Source: Tenebrio molitor (Eukaryota > Arthropoda > Insecta > Coleoptera > Tenebrionidae). From it: 64,000 nucleotides of DNA. Of the stretch, positions 1 to 11,345 are shown one piece after another (position 1 is the stretch's first letter; each line of letters begins with the position of its first letter). The translations under genes and the position numbers were made by a program. Under the pieces are notes generated by a model. That model was not told the DNA's origin. It worked only from the letters and a program-made list of their open reading frames with translations, and searched no databases. Location: NCBI RefSeq assembly GCF_963966145.1, contig NC_091050.1, positions 2,294,001 through 2,358,000 of the forward strand. The letters are read 5' to 3'.

Positions 1-821
1 TTGGAAATTAAACCGAACCAGACAGGTGCTGTTGTGTGCTGATATCTCGTGTTATCAGCAAGTCATTAGATCACGGTACGCTGCCTCCTATTTCACACTT
101 TATTAAAGAAGCATGCGTGCCGCATTGTTGGAATCGCTGAGACAGAGCAGAGGTGAGATGTGATGATGGCAACACGCCTGTTCCAATCAATATTACAAGA
201 AGCGAGAGCCGCGATGGTCGAGGCAAATTGGAAGAGGACGGCCGGTCGCTGTTGCATCTAAGTGATTCCCGACGAAGTAATCTTGACTTAAAGTTTAATT
301 AAAAAATAAGTACGTACATTGATGTGGCTTAAGGGAGGCGTGCACTAGCCGCATCTAACATATCGCACTGCGAGAAGTGAATTAATAATATTCTAGCTTG
401 CCGGACCGGATCCTGAAGGATCGATAAGACATCGATGCCACGACTAATTACAAAACAATGTAGCGATCAGATAGTCGATTATAATTTGTAGCAGCAGTTG
501 TGAGTGTGCAGAAAAAACTAGAGCACCATGTAATGAGTGTAAGTGATAGACAACGAGCCTTGGCTCGAATTTCCTCCTTGTTCGATCTTATCGGCCGACA
601 TGGCTGCTTGGTTTGACACGCATCTGGTGAAATGACTTCATAAATCGCGAATTCGTTATTTTTTCATTAAATTACAACATTGCGCACCTGTTTCGGTACT
701 TCAGCTTGTCTCACTTCAGCTGGAATTGGTCACTCGACCTGTCACTTGAACGACGTGTCTGGCCGAGAAAGGTGAAGATGCAAGTAATGTCGCGAACAAC
801 ATGATGTTTCCACTTGTATTT
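1..821. other. Gene-free complex-sequence block at left edge
   Basis: No long open frame and no recognised repeat is visible here. The sequence is of mixed composition with E-box cores (CAGCTG near 717, CACCTG near 685), an ACAAT Sox-type core near 455-465 and a short palindrome, CGAGCC-TT-GGCTCG, at 554-567. Such repeat-poor sequence near a developmental gene is a candidate cis-regulatory region, by inference only. Confidence 0.3.
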
Positions 822-1019
822 TACACCGCAAAAACTATGTTTCAAACACGAGGCGCAGCCGAGCTGTGAAATATCTACCGAACGACATTTGTATTAGACT
901 TTTAGGCTCACCAAATGTTTCTTTTTGGACTTTTGGACTTTGGATTTTTTATGAAATAACAAATGTCAAACTTTTTGACATACAGAGCTGCCAACCCGGT
1001 AGGTTGTATTTTCCCCTAG
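822..1019 (+). repeat. Interspersed repeat, module A, copy 1
   Basis: Closely similar to 55421..55629 in the same orientation. Shared blocks include CACGAGGC, GTATTAGACTTTT, CAAACTTTTTGACATACAGA and GAGCTGCCAACCCG. The start of the module carries the CACGAGGCGCAGCCGAG hairpin found in other fold-back repeats of the window. It is followed after about 55 bp by module B. No coding capacity is seen. Confidence 0.85.
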
Positions 1020-1072
1020 CATTATGATTATTACCAAGTCAATAAAAAAAAACATTTATCGGAAAAATAATA

Positions 1073-1266
1073 CATGTAAATGTGTTTTTTTACTCTAAAT
1101 TAAAGTAACATATGAACACTTCAATTTTAAAGTAACGCTAAAAAGAGCAAATTAACCGTGCGTGCTTACCTCACTCCTCCAGAAATTTACAACATCCGTC
1201 GGTAAATCGCAGCTACTTTAACCTAAATTGAAAGGTAAAGGTGTGTTTTACAGTTAAGGAAGCCGA
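1073..1266 (+). repeat. Interspersed repeat, module B, copy 1
   Basis: This block matches 55231..55420 in reverse complement over about 190 bp; shared words include TTAACCGTGCGTGC, TCGCAGCTAC and TTTTAAAGTAAC. With module A it is probably one arm of a larger fold-back transposon, in which module A is the centre and module B the terminal arm. No open reading frame is present. Confidence 0.85.
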
Positions 1267-2215
1267 AAACTTATATTTCAGAATTATAGCCAATTAAAAA
1301 AATTCCTGGACTGTCAAAATTAAGCTTTTGCTAAAATATTTTATTCGATTGTACTTGCTTATAAAATTTTCTCTCAGTGGTATATGTCTACTTACGTCAA
1401 ATCTAGTAACAAAATAAGTAGGTTATGGTTTAAACACTCGCAAAATAGGGCAACCGAGAAATAGAGTTGTAAAATTTGTAATTTCTTACAATTTTTATGA
1501 CTATCTTGTTCCTCATTACAATTTCTTATTGGACATCAAATTTACATAATAGTAATAGTAGAATATGTAATTTGAAAAATCCACACCAACCATGTAATGT
1601 AAAAATAACTGGTAAATTAATCACCGTTGTTGCTGACACTGCAGATGTTTTTTGATCAATATTTTACTCATTAAGTGGAGATTGAAGGTTTTCTGGTTTT
1701 GAAACAGTGAAATTTAATTGTATATCTTTTAATTTTATTAAACGTTTTAGTATTTTTTGCATTAGAAAATCTTATTATTTGTTTTGCAGGGAACTACAAC
1801 AGCGCCACCTGTCGATAATTTTTCTAAACGTGTCAACATGTCTCCTGTTTGAGCAACTCTCGTAAGGAATGTGAGCAATTAATTTTGGAAAAAACTAGAA
1901 TTACTCAAAATTTATCGCAATTACCAGCACCGCGCAAAAATGTTCCAAAGATGATTATCGTGGATATTAAAAGCGCCGTTAAAGGTCAACGGTTCGAATT
2001 AATTTCGCCTTTATTGATTTGTCAGTCCGAACAGCACAATCAAACGCAAATTTATTTCGACCTCACTGTATATTTTTAATATTATAAACAGTTATACTCC
2101 GCTAGTCACTAATTGGATTTTATTACAGGATCTGCTTAGTCATATTGTGGTATTCGTTACTATAATATTGTGATACAATACGGAAAGTATTTCAAAATGT
2201 TTCCAATGAAGTGTA
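1267..2215. other. A+T-rich gene-free stretch
   Basis: Only A+T-rich sequence and short chance frames are seen. A segment near 1800 (CAGCGCCACCTGTCGATA) resembles the GCGCCA(T/C)CTG words that occur in other repeats of the window (28299, 42985, 47875), so part of it is probably old transposon sequence. Confidence 0.4.
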
Positions 2216-2900
2216 ATTAACATAACCTCAGTCGAGATCGTGTCGCGCCGTCATCACGTGACCTCACAATCCGCACAGGCGATTTGATCCGTGCGTGTCT
2301 TTTAATTCATCTCAATTTGTTTGTTCTTTTTTTCGGGGGTCAATAAAACCATTTGATAGCAGTTTAGCTCCGTCCTTGCCCTTATTCATGACCAGCGGGC
2401 GTCACTCCGGAACACGGATGTTGTAATTTGTTCCGGTCGAGAGTACCTGCGTTGCGGTTCGAAAAAGTATCCGCAAACGTAACGTGTCGTAAAGGAGCGT
2501 TTAGATGCACGCGGCGATAACGCCGGCCCTGAGACATCAATCAAACGGCGAGAAATTGCCCAATCACAACAATAATTATAACAAAATGCGGTTACGTCAC
2601 GGAATCACTTACCCAACGCGGTTCAAAGCCGCCGCCAATTTCGTTTAATTAAAAGCGGACGGTTTGTTTGGTTGTCGGCCGAAATTTTGGGCGGAGCACC
2701 CCGAGAGATGAAATGTTAAAGACGTGTGTGTGCGCGTTGTTATTGTTTAGGTGTTGGTGAGAGAAATGTCAAGGAGGGACTTTCTTTGGGCTTGTCGCGG
2801 TCCTTGGCGTGTGGCGAAACAGATTTCGAGCAATCCTGGGGCGGATTTTGCTAATCCTAGTGTGAACGTGATTTACCGTGGCAGAAACAATGCCAAATAA
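2216..2900. other. Complex, repeat-poor block (candidate regulatory DNA)
   Basis: Sequence with many CpGs and a higher G+C content than its flanks, with no credible reading frame. It includes CACGTG near 2256, TAATTAA-type homeodomain cores near 2645 and several CRE-like TGACGTCA/TTACGTCA relatives near 2590. Candidate conserved non-coding sequence; the assignment is inference. Confidence 0.3.
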
Positions 2901-4326
2901 AGCTACGCTTGTGAACTTCCCCGAAGAATTTACTTGCAGTCAAGTCTATTCTTTCAAAAGAAGGTACCAGCATGACACAATTTCTTTTTCCAACTATCTC
3001 AACAAAAAATACGCATTTTTTTACCCATTTTAGGGTGGAAAATAAAAAATATTTAAAACAGTAACAGTAAAAGTAAAAAAAGTACGGTCATTTTTAATTA
3101 GAATGATAAAAAAATATATTGTTTATTGTTTGTTTTTAATGAAACAAGCAATTCGTTAAACTGACCAGAAAATAATAACATTCACATTTAACAAGGTTAT
3201 ACGAGTATTCCGTTTCTGAGTTCGATGCCGGTAAGTCGTAAAACCGGGTTGTCATAAAACAATAATAATCACCGGTTAACATACGCACATGCAAATTTCC
3301 TTTGACGGACGGCTCACTTTAACAAATTGACCATCCTCATTCTGAAAGCTGTGTGTAAGAATGAGAAAACATGATGTTTGGAAGATGCCAGGTAAGGGAT
3401 ACTGCTTTAGAGCAGGAAATCCAAAAAGTTGTAACATTTTAATACCAGTAGAATGGCCTAATTATTCATGAAATGTTTTGGATGCACTGGAATCTGTCAG
3501 CCCTTCGGTCGTTTTATGGCTTAGCGGCATCGGGCTCAGAAACAGAGCTTTGATTTTACACCGCTTGCCGATGAGCGTTTGCTTAATTTTTTGAAATGAT
3601 GGCATCAGTGCCTATCTATGATGTCGGCATTATTTCCAAAAATTAAGTTAACACGCCTAGGGTACAGTGAGGCTGCAGGAAAGTGTCTATCACATTTTTG
3701 TTTTATGCAATAGGAATCCAGTACGCTATTATTTTTTTTTGAGAGCTAGATACAACTCTGAGCAGACACTTTAAACGATTTGATTGGTCTTTTTCTGTAG
3801 TAAATACGACCCTCTCATTTCTTTTAGTTTGTAAATTGATATCTCTTATCTTAATTTACTTTCCTATTCAGGGAAATCTAATTCCTGAGGCGCCAATTAC
3901 TGTTATTGTGTCGAAGATAAGTATTTTTGATTGATTCAAGTAACGACTTGCTTTACCTTACAGGTCAGAAGTGTAGGCAAGTAATGAAAAAAATAGGATC
4001 ATTTGTGAAATAAAATCCACAAAAAAAATACCCAATAGAAAGTCCAGACTTGTGTCCCGCTGAGTGTCTCTGTTACTAAGTACAAAATAAAACTCTCCGT
4101 ATTCTATCAAGCTTATTGGCACTAAATGATTGGACCTGACTTAAGATTTTATTCGGTTCTAAATTTTGAATTTATTTTCCTTTTGTTTATTTTTCCAAAT
4201 ATCTTTTTCTTCTCATTTCATTTGTTAAGGATAAGGACGTTTTCTTTTCAATCTTCACTTCCCGACCACTCTTTCCACCCTTTAATTCCCCACCTTGCTA
4301 CTTCAATTAATAAAATAATAGTATAT
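2901..4326. other. Gene-free intergenic stretch
   Basis: A+T-rich sequence with one moderately complex part at 3180-3720. I see no recognised protein family, no inverted-repeat element with both ends and no RNA gene. The short open frame at 4126..4374 has random-looking composition. Confidence 0.4.
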
Positions 4327-4447
4327 TATGATACGAGTCTTATAAGAAGCATTTTATCGCACGCACGGGTTTAAAGCACGACGAGCGTAGTGAGGAGTGC
4401 TCTAAAGAAGTAAGTGCGATAAAATGCCTTATAAACGAGATGTCATA
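4327..4447. repeat. Fold-back element with hairpin centre
   Basis: Two imperfect arms of about 36 bp face each other; both contain the 13-mer CATTTTATCGCAC in inverted orientation and share flanking TATGA...TTATAAG. Inside lies a second inverted pair (TTTAAAGCAC / GTGCTCTAAA) around GACGAGCGTAGTGAGGA. The centre resembles that of 46634..46776. There is no reading frame, so this is a non-autonomous palindromic repeat of unknown class. Confidence 0.75.
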
Positions 4448-5240
4448 CAATATTTTTTCTACTTTGCCACTTTTTCAATGAAAAAAAAAATTTAATAATA
4501 AAGTTGAAGGATTCCACCCAAGGTCACGTCTGCGGTCTGCCGCGACATCGCAGTATCCGTCAACATTAAAAAATTAAATTTCACTGTTTTTAGTATTATT
4601 ATTATATCACGCCTTTTCCTATTACGATACGCAAAACAGTATCGTAATAGCATCAGTACGAACCCAAAGTATAAAAACTTCTTTATCGATTTGGATTAAT
4701 GTTTCTGAGCACGTTATGTTTTTTTTTTCACTTCTGTTTTCTGTTTTCTAATTTATAAACGTTCATTTTTAATTTGACCTATCTATAAAATCTTTGTCTA
4801 CTTTGCGTTACTAATGGGCTCATTATTATATCGAAAACAGTTTAATAATGAATCATACCTATTATTAGATAAAGTGTTTTTGGTAACTTTTAGCTGTGTT
4901 ATATTGGCAACATCAGCCGTTTCACGTCAGGCGTCAAGGTAAAGTGTGAAGCTACGAAGTAAATTTAGTAAATATAACCTTACATTTTTGTGAAAAATGT
5001 CTGTTACCAACCCACGCAAAAGTCCCTAATTTAATATGACCATTTGAGCAGCCGGAATTTCAGGAATTAGTAAAACAAAGTAGATAAAATAATAGATTAC
5101 ACTCATTTAATAAGACGTATTATCACACTCGTTCCATTATTAAAGTTAATTAAAGCGTCTTATTAAACTCGCATAATAATACATATGTCTATTATTGTAT
5201 TTTCAAAAGACAAATAAAACGTCATTATTATTATTTTAAG
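4448..5240. repeat. Palindrome-rich A+T tract
   Basis: Contains a perfect 12-bp hairpin, CTATTACGATAC at 4619-4630 with its complement at 4639-4650, and a perfect 12-bp pair, TTTAATAAGACG at 5106-5117 with its complement at 5156-5167. The latter lies inside a larger imperfect palindrome of about 5080-5200 built of AATAATAGA-like arms, with ACTCG words near the arms. Probably several nested, degenerate fold-back repeats. Confidence 0.6.
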
Positions 5241-6080
5241 CGGACCTGACCTACTTCTTATTTCTTTTTTTATTGTATTGCTAACGAACATTTTTTTTTC
5301 ATTAGAATTTTAGTCCTCAACACCTCAACAAAGTGAAGCTAAATCTCATTCCACTTCCAAAAAAAAAAAGACTAGTTCCTTCGTTGAAGAAATACGTCCA
5401 GCAAATCTCTTGTTTTAACGACTGTCGTGTGGTGTGGGCAGAATAGAATTTTCTTAATTTGTCCAATTTGTACGGTTACATAAGCACAATTCGTGCAAAA
5501 CCGTCCATTTCAGTCCATAAAAAGTCGCGTTTGTGGGCTAGAGAAGAGCCGATTGTCGTCTCTTTCCCATTTCAATAACAAAACAAGCGGCTACATTATG
5601 ACGAAACCGCTTTCGTAGCACACCGAGAATAATTCGTCCTTCGTGCATGTGCATATCCGTTGAAAATCTAGATGGTCGTCGATAATGGATGTGAAGTAAA
5701 CCTAAGGGCGGCCACGCTGTACATTTACTGTGTTATTAGGTAAGTGACAGAGGTAAAAGCGGCTGTCGATGCGCCAGTCATCGATGATTACCTCTTACAC
5801 GCAACCTCCTAATGTCCACCCATAAACCACGGCAACTCTCCTCGACTCTATCGATCACGCTGGAAAAAAACGAGATTCTTTCCCGGATAGATACACATTT
5901 CGAAGCGATATTGGCAATCGGAAGTCGCGGCTAATCCGTCTCGATTAGGCGGTCTAAATTTAGCAAACTGAAAGAGGATCGGACCCGCAGATAAGAATAG
6001 TTCACACTTTGCCGGCCTTTTGTCGAGGTATGTGCGCTTTTGGTGGATGACGGGGCAGGTTCGGGTGACAAGTGGGTAAT
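5241..6080. other. Gene-free block; complex from about 5400
   Basis: The first 150 bp are homopolymer-rich. From 5400 to 6080 the sequence becomes mixed and CpG-containing with no coherent frame. Candidate regulatory DNA, inference only. Confidence 0.3.
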
Positions 6081-6732
6081 TGTTGCCGTCTACGGCAACT
6101 AATTTTTACGCTCCAAGGACGTGGAGAAATCTCCAAGAGTTGTGGCGCAGCTGTCGCCAGAAACTCAAGATTTCACGAAAAATAATGGACCAAACATCCA
6201 ACTTCGTAATTGATCAACAATATTTTTTAATCCACGATTTGATTCTTGCTTCTATTTTTATTTTACACGATCGTGCTGAAGACACAAGCACATATTCTTT
6301 TATGGATTTATCAGCAGACACATTTCCTGCAGAGGGAAAGTTGTTCCTGCAACGCTTAATTTTTCTAGTCCTTCTTGACAGGCCATTTCGCTTGAAATCG
6401 AAAAAAAAAATTAGAGTAGGCGCTGACCAAACATTTCAGTTGGCAATTCGTGAGATTTCAATTAACAGATGTCAGTTTTAAAAGTTAGGTTAGTGATTTT
6501 GAGAAATCTTGATTTTGATAAAGAATTTTGTGTGACCTGTCGGTTGTAAAAGAATTTCCTCAGCTAGTGCAATGAAACAATGAGATTTAAAACTCCCGCA
6601 TCTTTATTTAACGTCAACGGTGAGCACGAGCACGCGCACGCGCACTGCCCTTGTTTATAAATCGATCCAAGATCCAACGATCATCGATCAATCAATATTA
6701 TCCAGAGAGGTTGTTGGGGCTCTTATTGTCAA
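6081..6732. other. Gene-free stretch
   Basis: A 133-codon open frame starts at 6080 but has no recognisable domain and ordinary intergenic composition. A short (CGCACG)-like tract lies at 6629-6645. No RNA gene is seen. Confidence 0.4.
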
Positions 6733-7106
6733 GAAGTAATTTCATGCATAACAGACATACGATAGAGAAAAAAGTGCAAATCTTTTTTTAAGGATAAGCT
6801 GAACTGTACCAATTGATAGGTTAGTTTCTTAGGTTAATCTCTGCAACAATTCTTTGTTCACCCTCTTCAATATTTTCAGCTGATCTTTTTGTCGGTCGTC
6901 TACTGCCTTTTTTTCGCAGAACACTAACTGTTTCCAAAAACATGTTTACGCATTTGTAGACTTTCTGGGCAAGTTGTTGGTTAAGTGCCTTGAAAGTCCG
7001 GAAAATTGTTGAAATTCCTCAAAAACTCCAGGTGTCGAATAGGACCAAGCCTTTCTCCATTGCCCAAGAAACACTGGACAATGAAAATTTGTTGCTTTAA
7101 AGTGAA
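6733..7106 (-). pseudogene. mariner/Tc1-superfamily transposase remnant (N-terminal part)
   Basis: Read on the minus strand, interrupted frames give LKQQIFIVQCFLGNGE at the start, a middle part with LQMRKHVFGNS, and KKDLHFFLYRMSVMHEI at the end. These correspond in order to the first helix-turn-helix, the linker and the second helix-turn-helix with its following dodecamer region in insect mariner-like transposases, which bind the terminal inverted repeats of their element. Several stops and frameshifts break it, and no catalytic DDE/D part follows. I recognise the family from residue order only; the subfamily is not assignable. Confidence 0.55.
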
Positions 7107-7285
7107 CATATTGTAATAGCAAATTTTAATAGTCAATAATTAATAATGACAATTACCATTGTAATGACATTTGAATTAAATTTTTACGTGCTGCCAACTG
7201 AAGTGTATTAATCATGGCCATCTTGATTTTTTTTTATTTTCGAGCGCACAGTATTTCTTCTTTACTTTTATTTAATCGTGGAAAA

Positions 7286-7351
7286 TACAACGGATGTTTT
7301 TATAAATTTGGCATCGAAGTTGGCGTTGAAGAGTCCGTTGTGAACGCACCA
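7286..7351 (+). mobile_element. Partial MITE end (GAAGAGTC...GAACGCACCA family)
   Basis: The sequence AACGGATGTTT...GTTGAAGAGTCCGTTGTGAACGCACCA matches the terminal repeats of the elements at 29518..29720 and 39179..39385. No facing second end was found downstream, so this copy is a fragment. Confidence 0.65.
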
Positions 7352-7559
7352 ACTCTGATGAGCTGTTTAAATCTAACCTCATTTTTCGCATGATTTCAAT
7401 CAACAGTTTGAAGGGCGATGAAAACATAAAAAAATACTTATTAACAGTTAACTGGACTATCCGAGAAAAGATCTTTGATATAGCGTCCAGTGCTTTATTC
7501 CCGTAGAACAATTGATAAGTTATGAAGAGATAAACGTTGAAAATAAAGCCAGATTTATC

Positions 7560-8780
7560 TCGACCACCCCTCTGCGATTAAATCAAATTTAACTCGATCA
7601 CCGCGTATCACATTGTGGACATTTATTGGTCCCCTGCGGTTCGGCCGCTGCTCCGGGGCCTCCACGGAAAACTCCTCACCCCATCCAGTCTAAATATTTT
7701 CCGCTTTACCTAGCCTCCGAATTACCTGTTATTACCCCCGACAAAGCGGCCGGCACACCCAATTACCCCCTGAAACCCCAATTCGGTCGAATCCTTAATG
7801 AAACGAACATGTAATTAAATAAAGTCGGGTCAGAGTGCATGAAGCGTCCGGGGGGAGTTTTGCGGCGAGGGTTGATCTGATTTTTACCGTGGGAAAGCGT
7901 GGATCGCATGCGGTCGTCCACCTGTTTTCGTAGCTCACTGCAGGAAGTGATATCGCCCTGTATATGCTTATTGCATGCACACTCCGATCTGGTCCGATGT
8001 GAAAATATGGGATTGTTTCGCAGCGGATGTGTAATTATCAGGCTGAAAGTCGGTAAAAATGGGTATTTCGTGGGGGTCATTAAATCTGATTCGGTGCACC
8101 GGGAATGTGTCCGACACGACAAACCCGGAGAGCATCGAGACGGACTCTTCCGCGAGTGTAGATTTTCCAACCTTTGCGTGCACGTCCGTCACCTGCATCT
8201 AGGGCAAATTTGATTTTGGTGGAGCCACCGGTGCGCCAAATCCGAGGCGTGGGTGGTTCTCCGGTCCACCAGGCAAGCGTAGTTCCCCGAGCGGCCGCCA
8301 CGGCGCTGGTTGCGGTCACCTGTCCGGAACCGGAAGCCGGGCCTGACATTCCGCACTGCATGGGAATCTCTGGCTGTTGGCTCTGTTCCGATTGTTATCA
8401 ATCATTCGGGTGTTTGTACATGGAGGTAGCGCCGTAAATCAGGACGAGATATATAGCCCGGTGGACGTGTATGTGCAGGTAACGTGCCACTCCGTCACTA
8501 CAGGAATTTATATATGATGGCTGCTGGTACGGCAGAACAAGACGCGAGAACATTCCGGAGGCAAATTAACCACAATATAATGTCCCGTCGCTGCCGCCGC
8601 CTGGACACGAGACACAGCTGATATGTGGAAGAGCGGAGGTACTAACTTACGCCCCGGAGCGAGGCAAGATCAACGCGGTCTGATTTAAATTATTTCCTCA
8701 TCTAATTCTACTTCGTGCGTTATGCACCAGTTCCGTGTCGCCTCCGCTGACAGAATATCGCAGATTCAGAAATGGAGAGA
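7560..8780. other. Large complex, CpG-containing block
   Basis: Overlapping open frames occur on both strands (for example 7763..8170 minus and 8080..8361 minus), but none resembles a known protein. They overlap mutually, as expected from stop-poor G+C-richer DNA. E-boxes and TAATTA-like cores occur. Candidate enhancer-type sequence, or possibly an unrecognised non-coding exon. Confidence 0.3.
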
Positions 8781-10419
8781 ATGACGTCCTAAAAAGGAAA
8801 AATGAAAGTACTTTGTACAATTCGCTCTCTCGGTTGATGACAATCATGCTGGTCCAAATCTGATACATAAAATACTATTTGCAACACAAAAAGAAAAAGG
8901 TATTTGTGTTACCGCAACTGCACGATTCAGAAAAGGTAGATAGGCCGTTCGCAGAGCTTGAATAATCATAGAATTGTTTCGATACATTTTGAAAATAATA
9001 AAAATTAGATCATCCTTAGCACAGGATGTCTACAAAGGTGCTTCATCGTTTTTTGCTCCTAGTGTAAAAGCAAAAGAGTAGGGAAGGGAGAAAAAAATAT
9101 GTATTAACAAATAATAGACACCAAAGCCCCTATTTTATTTACTTCTATCTCCGTCATTCTCGTTTCATGATCGGCGAAGCGAGTTTATTTGATGATTTTG
9201 CAGTAGACAGAGGTGCGCAGGTGTTGGATTTTCTCATGAGCAATGAGTCATATCTGCGCAAACGGTAACCGGAAAACATGGTCATTCATTACGTTAGTGT
9301 CGTCTCTCTTTCGTCTATAGTCGACGTTTTCAGTTTTCAGATTTTTCACAGGCTCATTGCCTTCGCGCAATATTTCCAAGGTCACAGCCCATGAGAGAAT
9401 CCAACACTCTACTCTAACGCCAGCCAAAAAACAATAGCTCGTAGAAAAAACACGACAGGTAGTCAAAGAAAGTTATTGACGTAGCTTTTTTTAAATATCA
9501 TTAGGTACCTATCGATCAGAGACGTAATTAAAATTGATTAACATGATATACTGATAATGAGCTTTATAGTGAGTACCTAACAGCCGGAGACATAACGGAA
9601 GCAGAACTTGCCTTTTTTTTTTGTTCAGTAATAAAACTAAGTTCTTCTCCTCGAACTTTGAAAATGTTTACTCCTTGAGATTATACAACTGAAATAATAA
9701 GCCTCAGATTGTATCATCAACATAGTTGAAAATAACTTGAAAAAAACAGTAGAGCACTTTGCAGTTGTAGACTTTGTTCGCTTTTTTCTTTAGTAATATC
9801 AAGCGAAATGGTAACGAGCTGCCACCAAAAGCGGTTGCACTTCAGAAGTTAATAATTATAAACGCAAGGTCTGCAATTAACCGAAGTTAACTCGGTTTGT
9901 TACAAACTCTTTCACGAACATTCAGACTAATAAACAGCATGGTTTTTTTGCCGGTTAATCCACTGAAACTAATATATTTTCTCAAGTGAGCTTCCTCAAC
10001 TAAAATTTTCTTAATGAAAGTAAAATCTCAAGCTATTCACACTTATCTCTCTAACTTTTTAAGGATGTGTGTCAGTGTTTGTCGAGGATTAAGAAAACAA
10101 AGGAATCTTAATTACGTTTTTATTTCACCAATTGTATAACATGCGACTCTGGTTGTTGATCTACTTATTTTTAAAATAATTCGTTTACGTACATTGACAT
10201 ACTAGATGGTCCCTCATTTGTAAGTTCCATTTTACTTTCAATTTTTATAATTGGTGCTTCTGTTAAAGATCTAAAAGTTTCTTCCTTGTATGTGGTCGTA
10301 ACAGATGTTACGGAAAGGCAATAATAATTACATATTTTTACTAGCATTTTACACAACAGTTCTTTTTTTAATATAACACTTTTCCACCTGCAACAGTTCT
10401 ATTATAGCTATTATTAAAA
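8781..10419. other. A+T-rich gene-free stretch
   Basis: No gene or complete mobile element is recognised. A short inverted pair TTAGGTAC/GTACCTAA (9501-9508 and 9573-9580) could bound a degenerate repeat. The remainder is low-information A+T sequence. Confidence 0.4.
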
Positions 10420-10797
10420 AATAGTTATTTACGAACCGAGTGCGAGAAGACATTTTTCGCACATGAGCGCATTATTTGAGCGACGAGGAGCGAGTGCTTC
10501 ATTTGCGTGAATGTGCCGAATACGTCTTCGCGCATCGAGATCTGTACAATATTTTTTGAATCAAACATTAGCATTTTAAAATTATTTTCAATAGTTTCCA
10601 ATTTAGTGAATAGATGACGCTTGCCCAAGTGTCAATCGAATTAATAGCGATTTATTTTCATTCTTTCGAAATTTTCAACATCCAAATTGGAGAAATGACG
10701 TTTGTAAAGCTGATTTTATTATTATCAAGTCAAATTATTTTCAAAATGCTCAAAAAGGACAATGCTTTTTGGATGCTTTTGAAGCACTAGTGCGCGG
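10420..10797 (+). repeat. Interspersed repeat with fold-back head, copy 1
   Basis: The reverse complement of this block recurs at 28150..28463. The head (about 10440-10537) folds back on itself: TGCGAGAAGACATTTTTCGC faces a degenerate inverse ending at 10537, around a GAGCGACGAGGAGCGAGTGC centre. The tail shares GCGATTTATTTTCATTC and CAAATTATTTTCA with the other copy. No coding capacity. Confidence 0.8.
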
Positions 10798-10934
10798 TTA
10801 ACTGTTGCGTTTGCGAAATGTCATTTTGATGTTAGTGAGTTCAAAAAAGTGATTGTTTCTTGAATATGATCGTTGGAAATTAACCCCTGTGACATTTAGT
10901 AGACATTTTTGAACTCATTTTAGCAACAACTTTA

Positions 10935-11115
10935 AATAATAAAAACTTGACTCAATTGCATCATTATTAATTTCGATTGAATTTTGAAGTCACCACAAAA
11001 GCAATTGTTCTGAAGGAATTTGATTGACAGTGTCGTTTATGCATGAAGGGGTTGAGAAGGGTCCAAGGCTGAACCTTGCAGTACTGCAGGTAAAATAACA
11101 CACATTTTACAGAGT
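10935..11115 (-). pseudogene. Degenerate non-LTR retrotransposon (LINE) reverse-transcriptase fragment
   Basis: On the minus strand, shifting frames give VLQGSALDP, then INDTVNQIPSEQLLL, then a GDFKI-like stretch and EINNDA. This order fits the LINE reverse-transcriptase block with the PQGS.LGP motif, the YINDL segment and the region around the catalytic FADD. The catalytic aspartates are not preserved in any single frame, and stops interrupt it. It is a short dead copy; the clade is not assignable. Confidence 0.45.
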
Positions 11116-11139
11116 ACTTTCTTGGGATTGATTGAAAAA

Positions 11140-11345
11140 AAAAATCATCTAGGGCTATGAATAATTTTGCATAATACATCATTTGTGATCGATTCAGGTG
11201 GTGGACAACCAACTTTACCAGAAAAGGAAGTGGGAAGTGTCAATTTATCCTCAGCTGTTAATAACAATTTGTTGGTTGTTTTAGAACCGACAGCAAAGTT
11301 GAGCCCCAACTTAACAATGCTGTCAGGTCTCGATATTTTGACAAA
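11140..11345 (-). pseudogene. Possible retroelement-derived coding fragment
   Basis: A minus-strand open frame contains LGLNFAVGSKTTN followed by a hydrophilic stretch and ends in a stop just before an A/T tract. A GLNFA motif is common in reverse-transcriptase polyproteins of insect Penelope-like and related elements, which is the only reason for this suggestion. The frame adjoins the LINE fragment but may be unrelated. It could equally be a chance frame. Confidence 0.22.

Noticed and set aside
6080..6481. 133-codon plus-strand open frame
   Set aside because: No motif and ordinary intergenic composition; next to a transposase relic but unrelated to it.
7763..8170. 135-codon minus-strand open frame
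   Set aside because: Lies among mutually overlapping frames on both strands with no domain.
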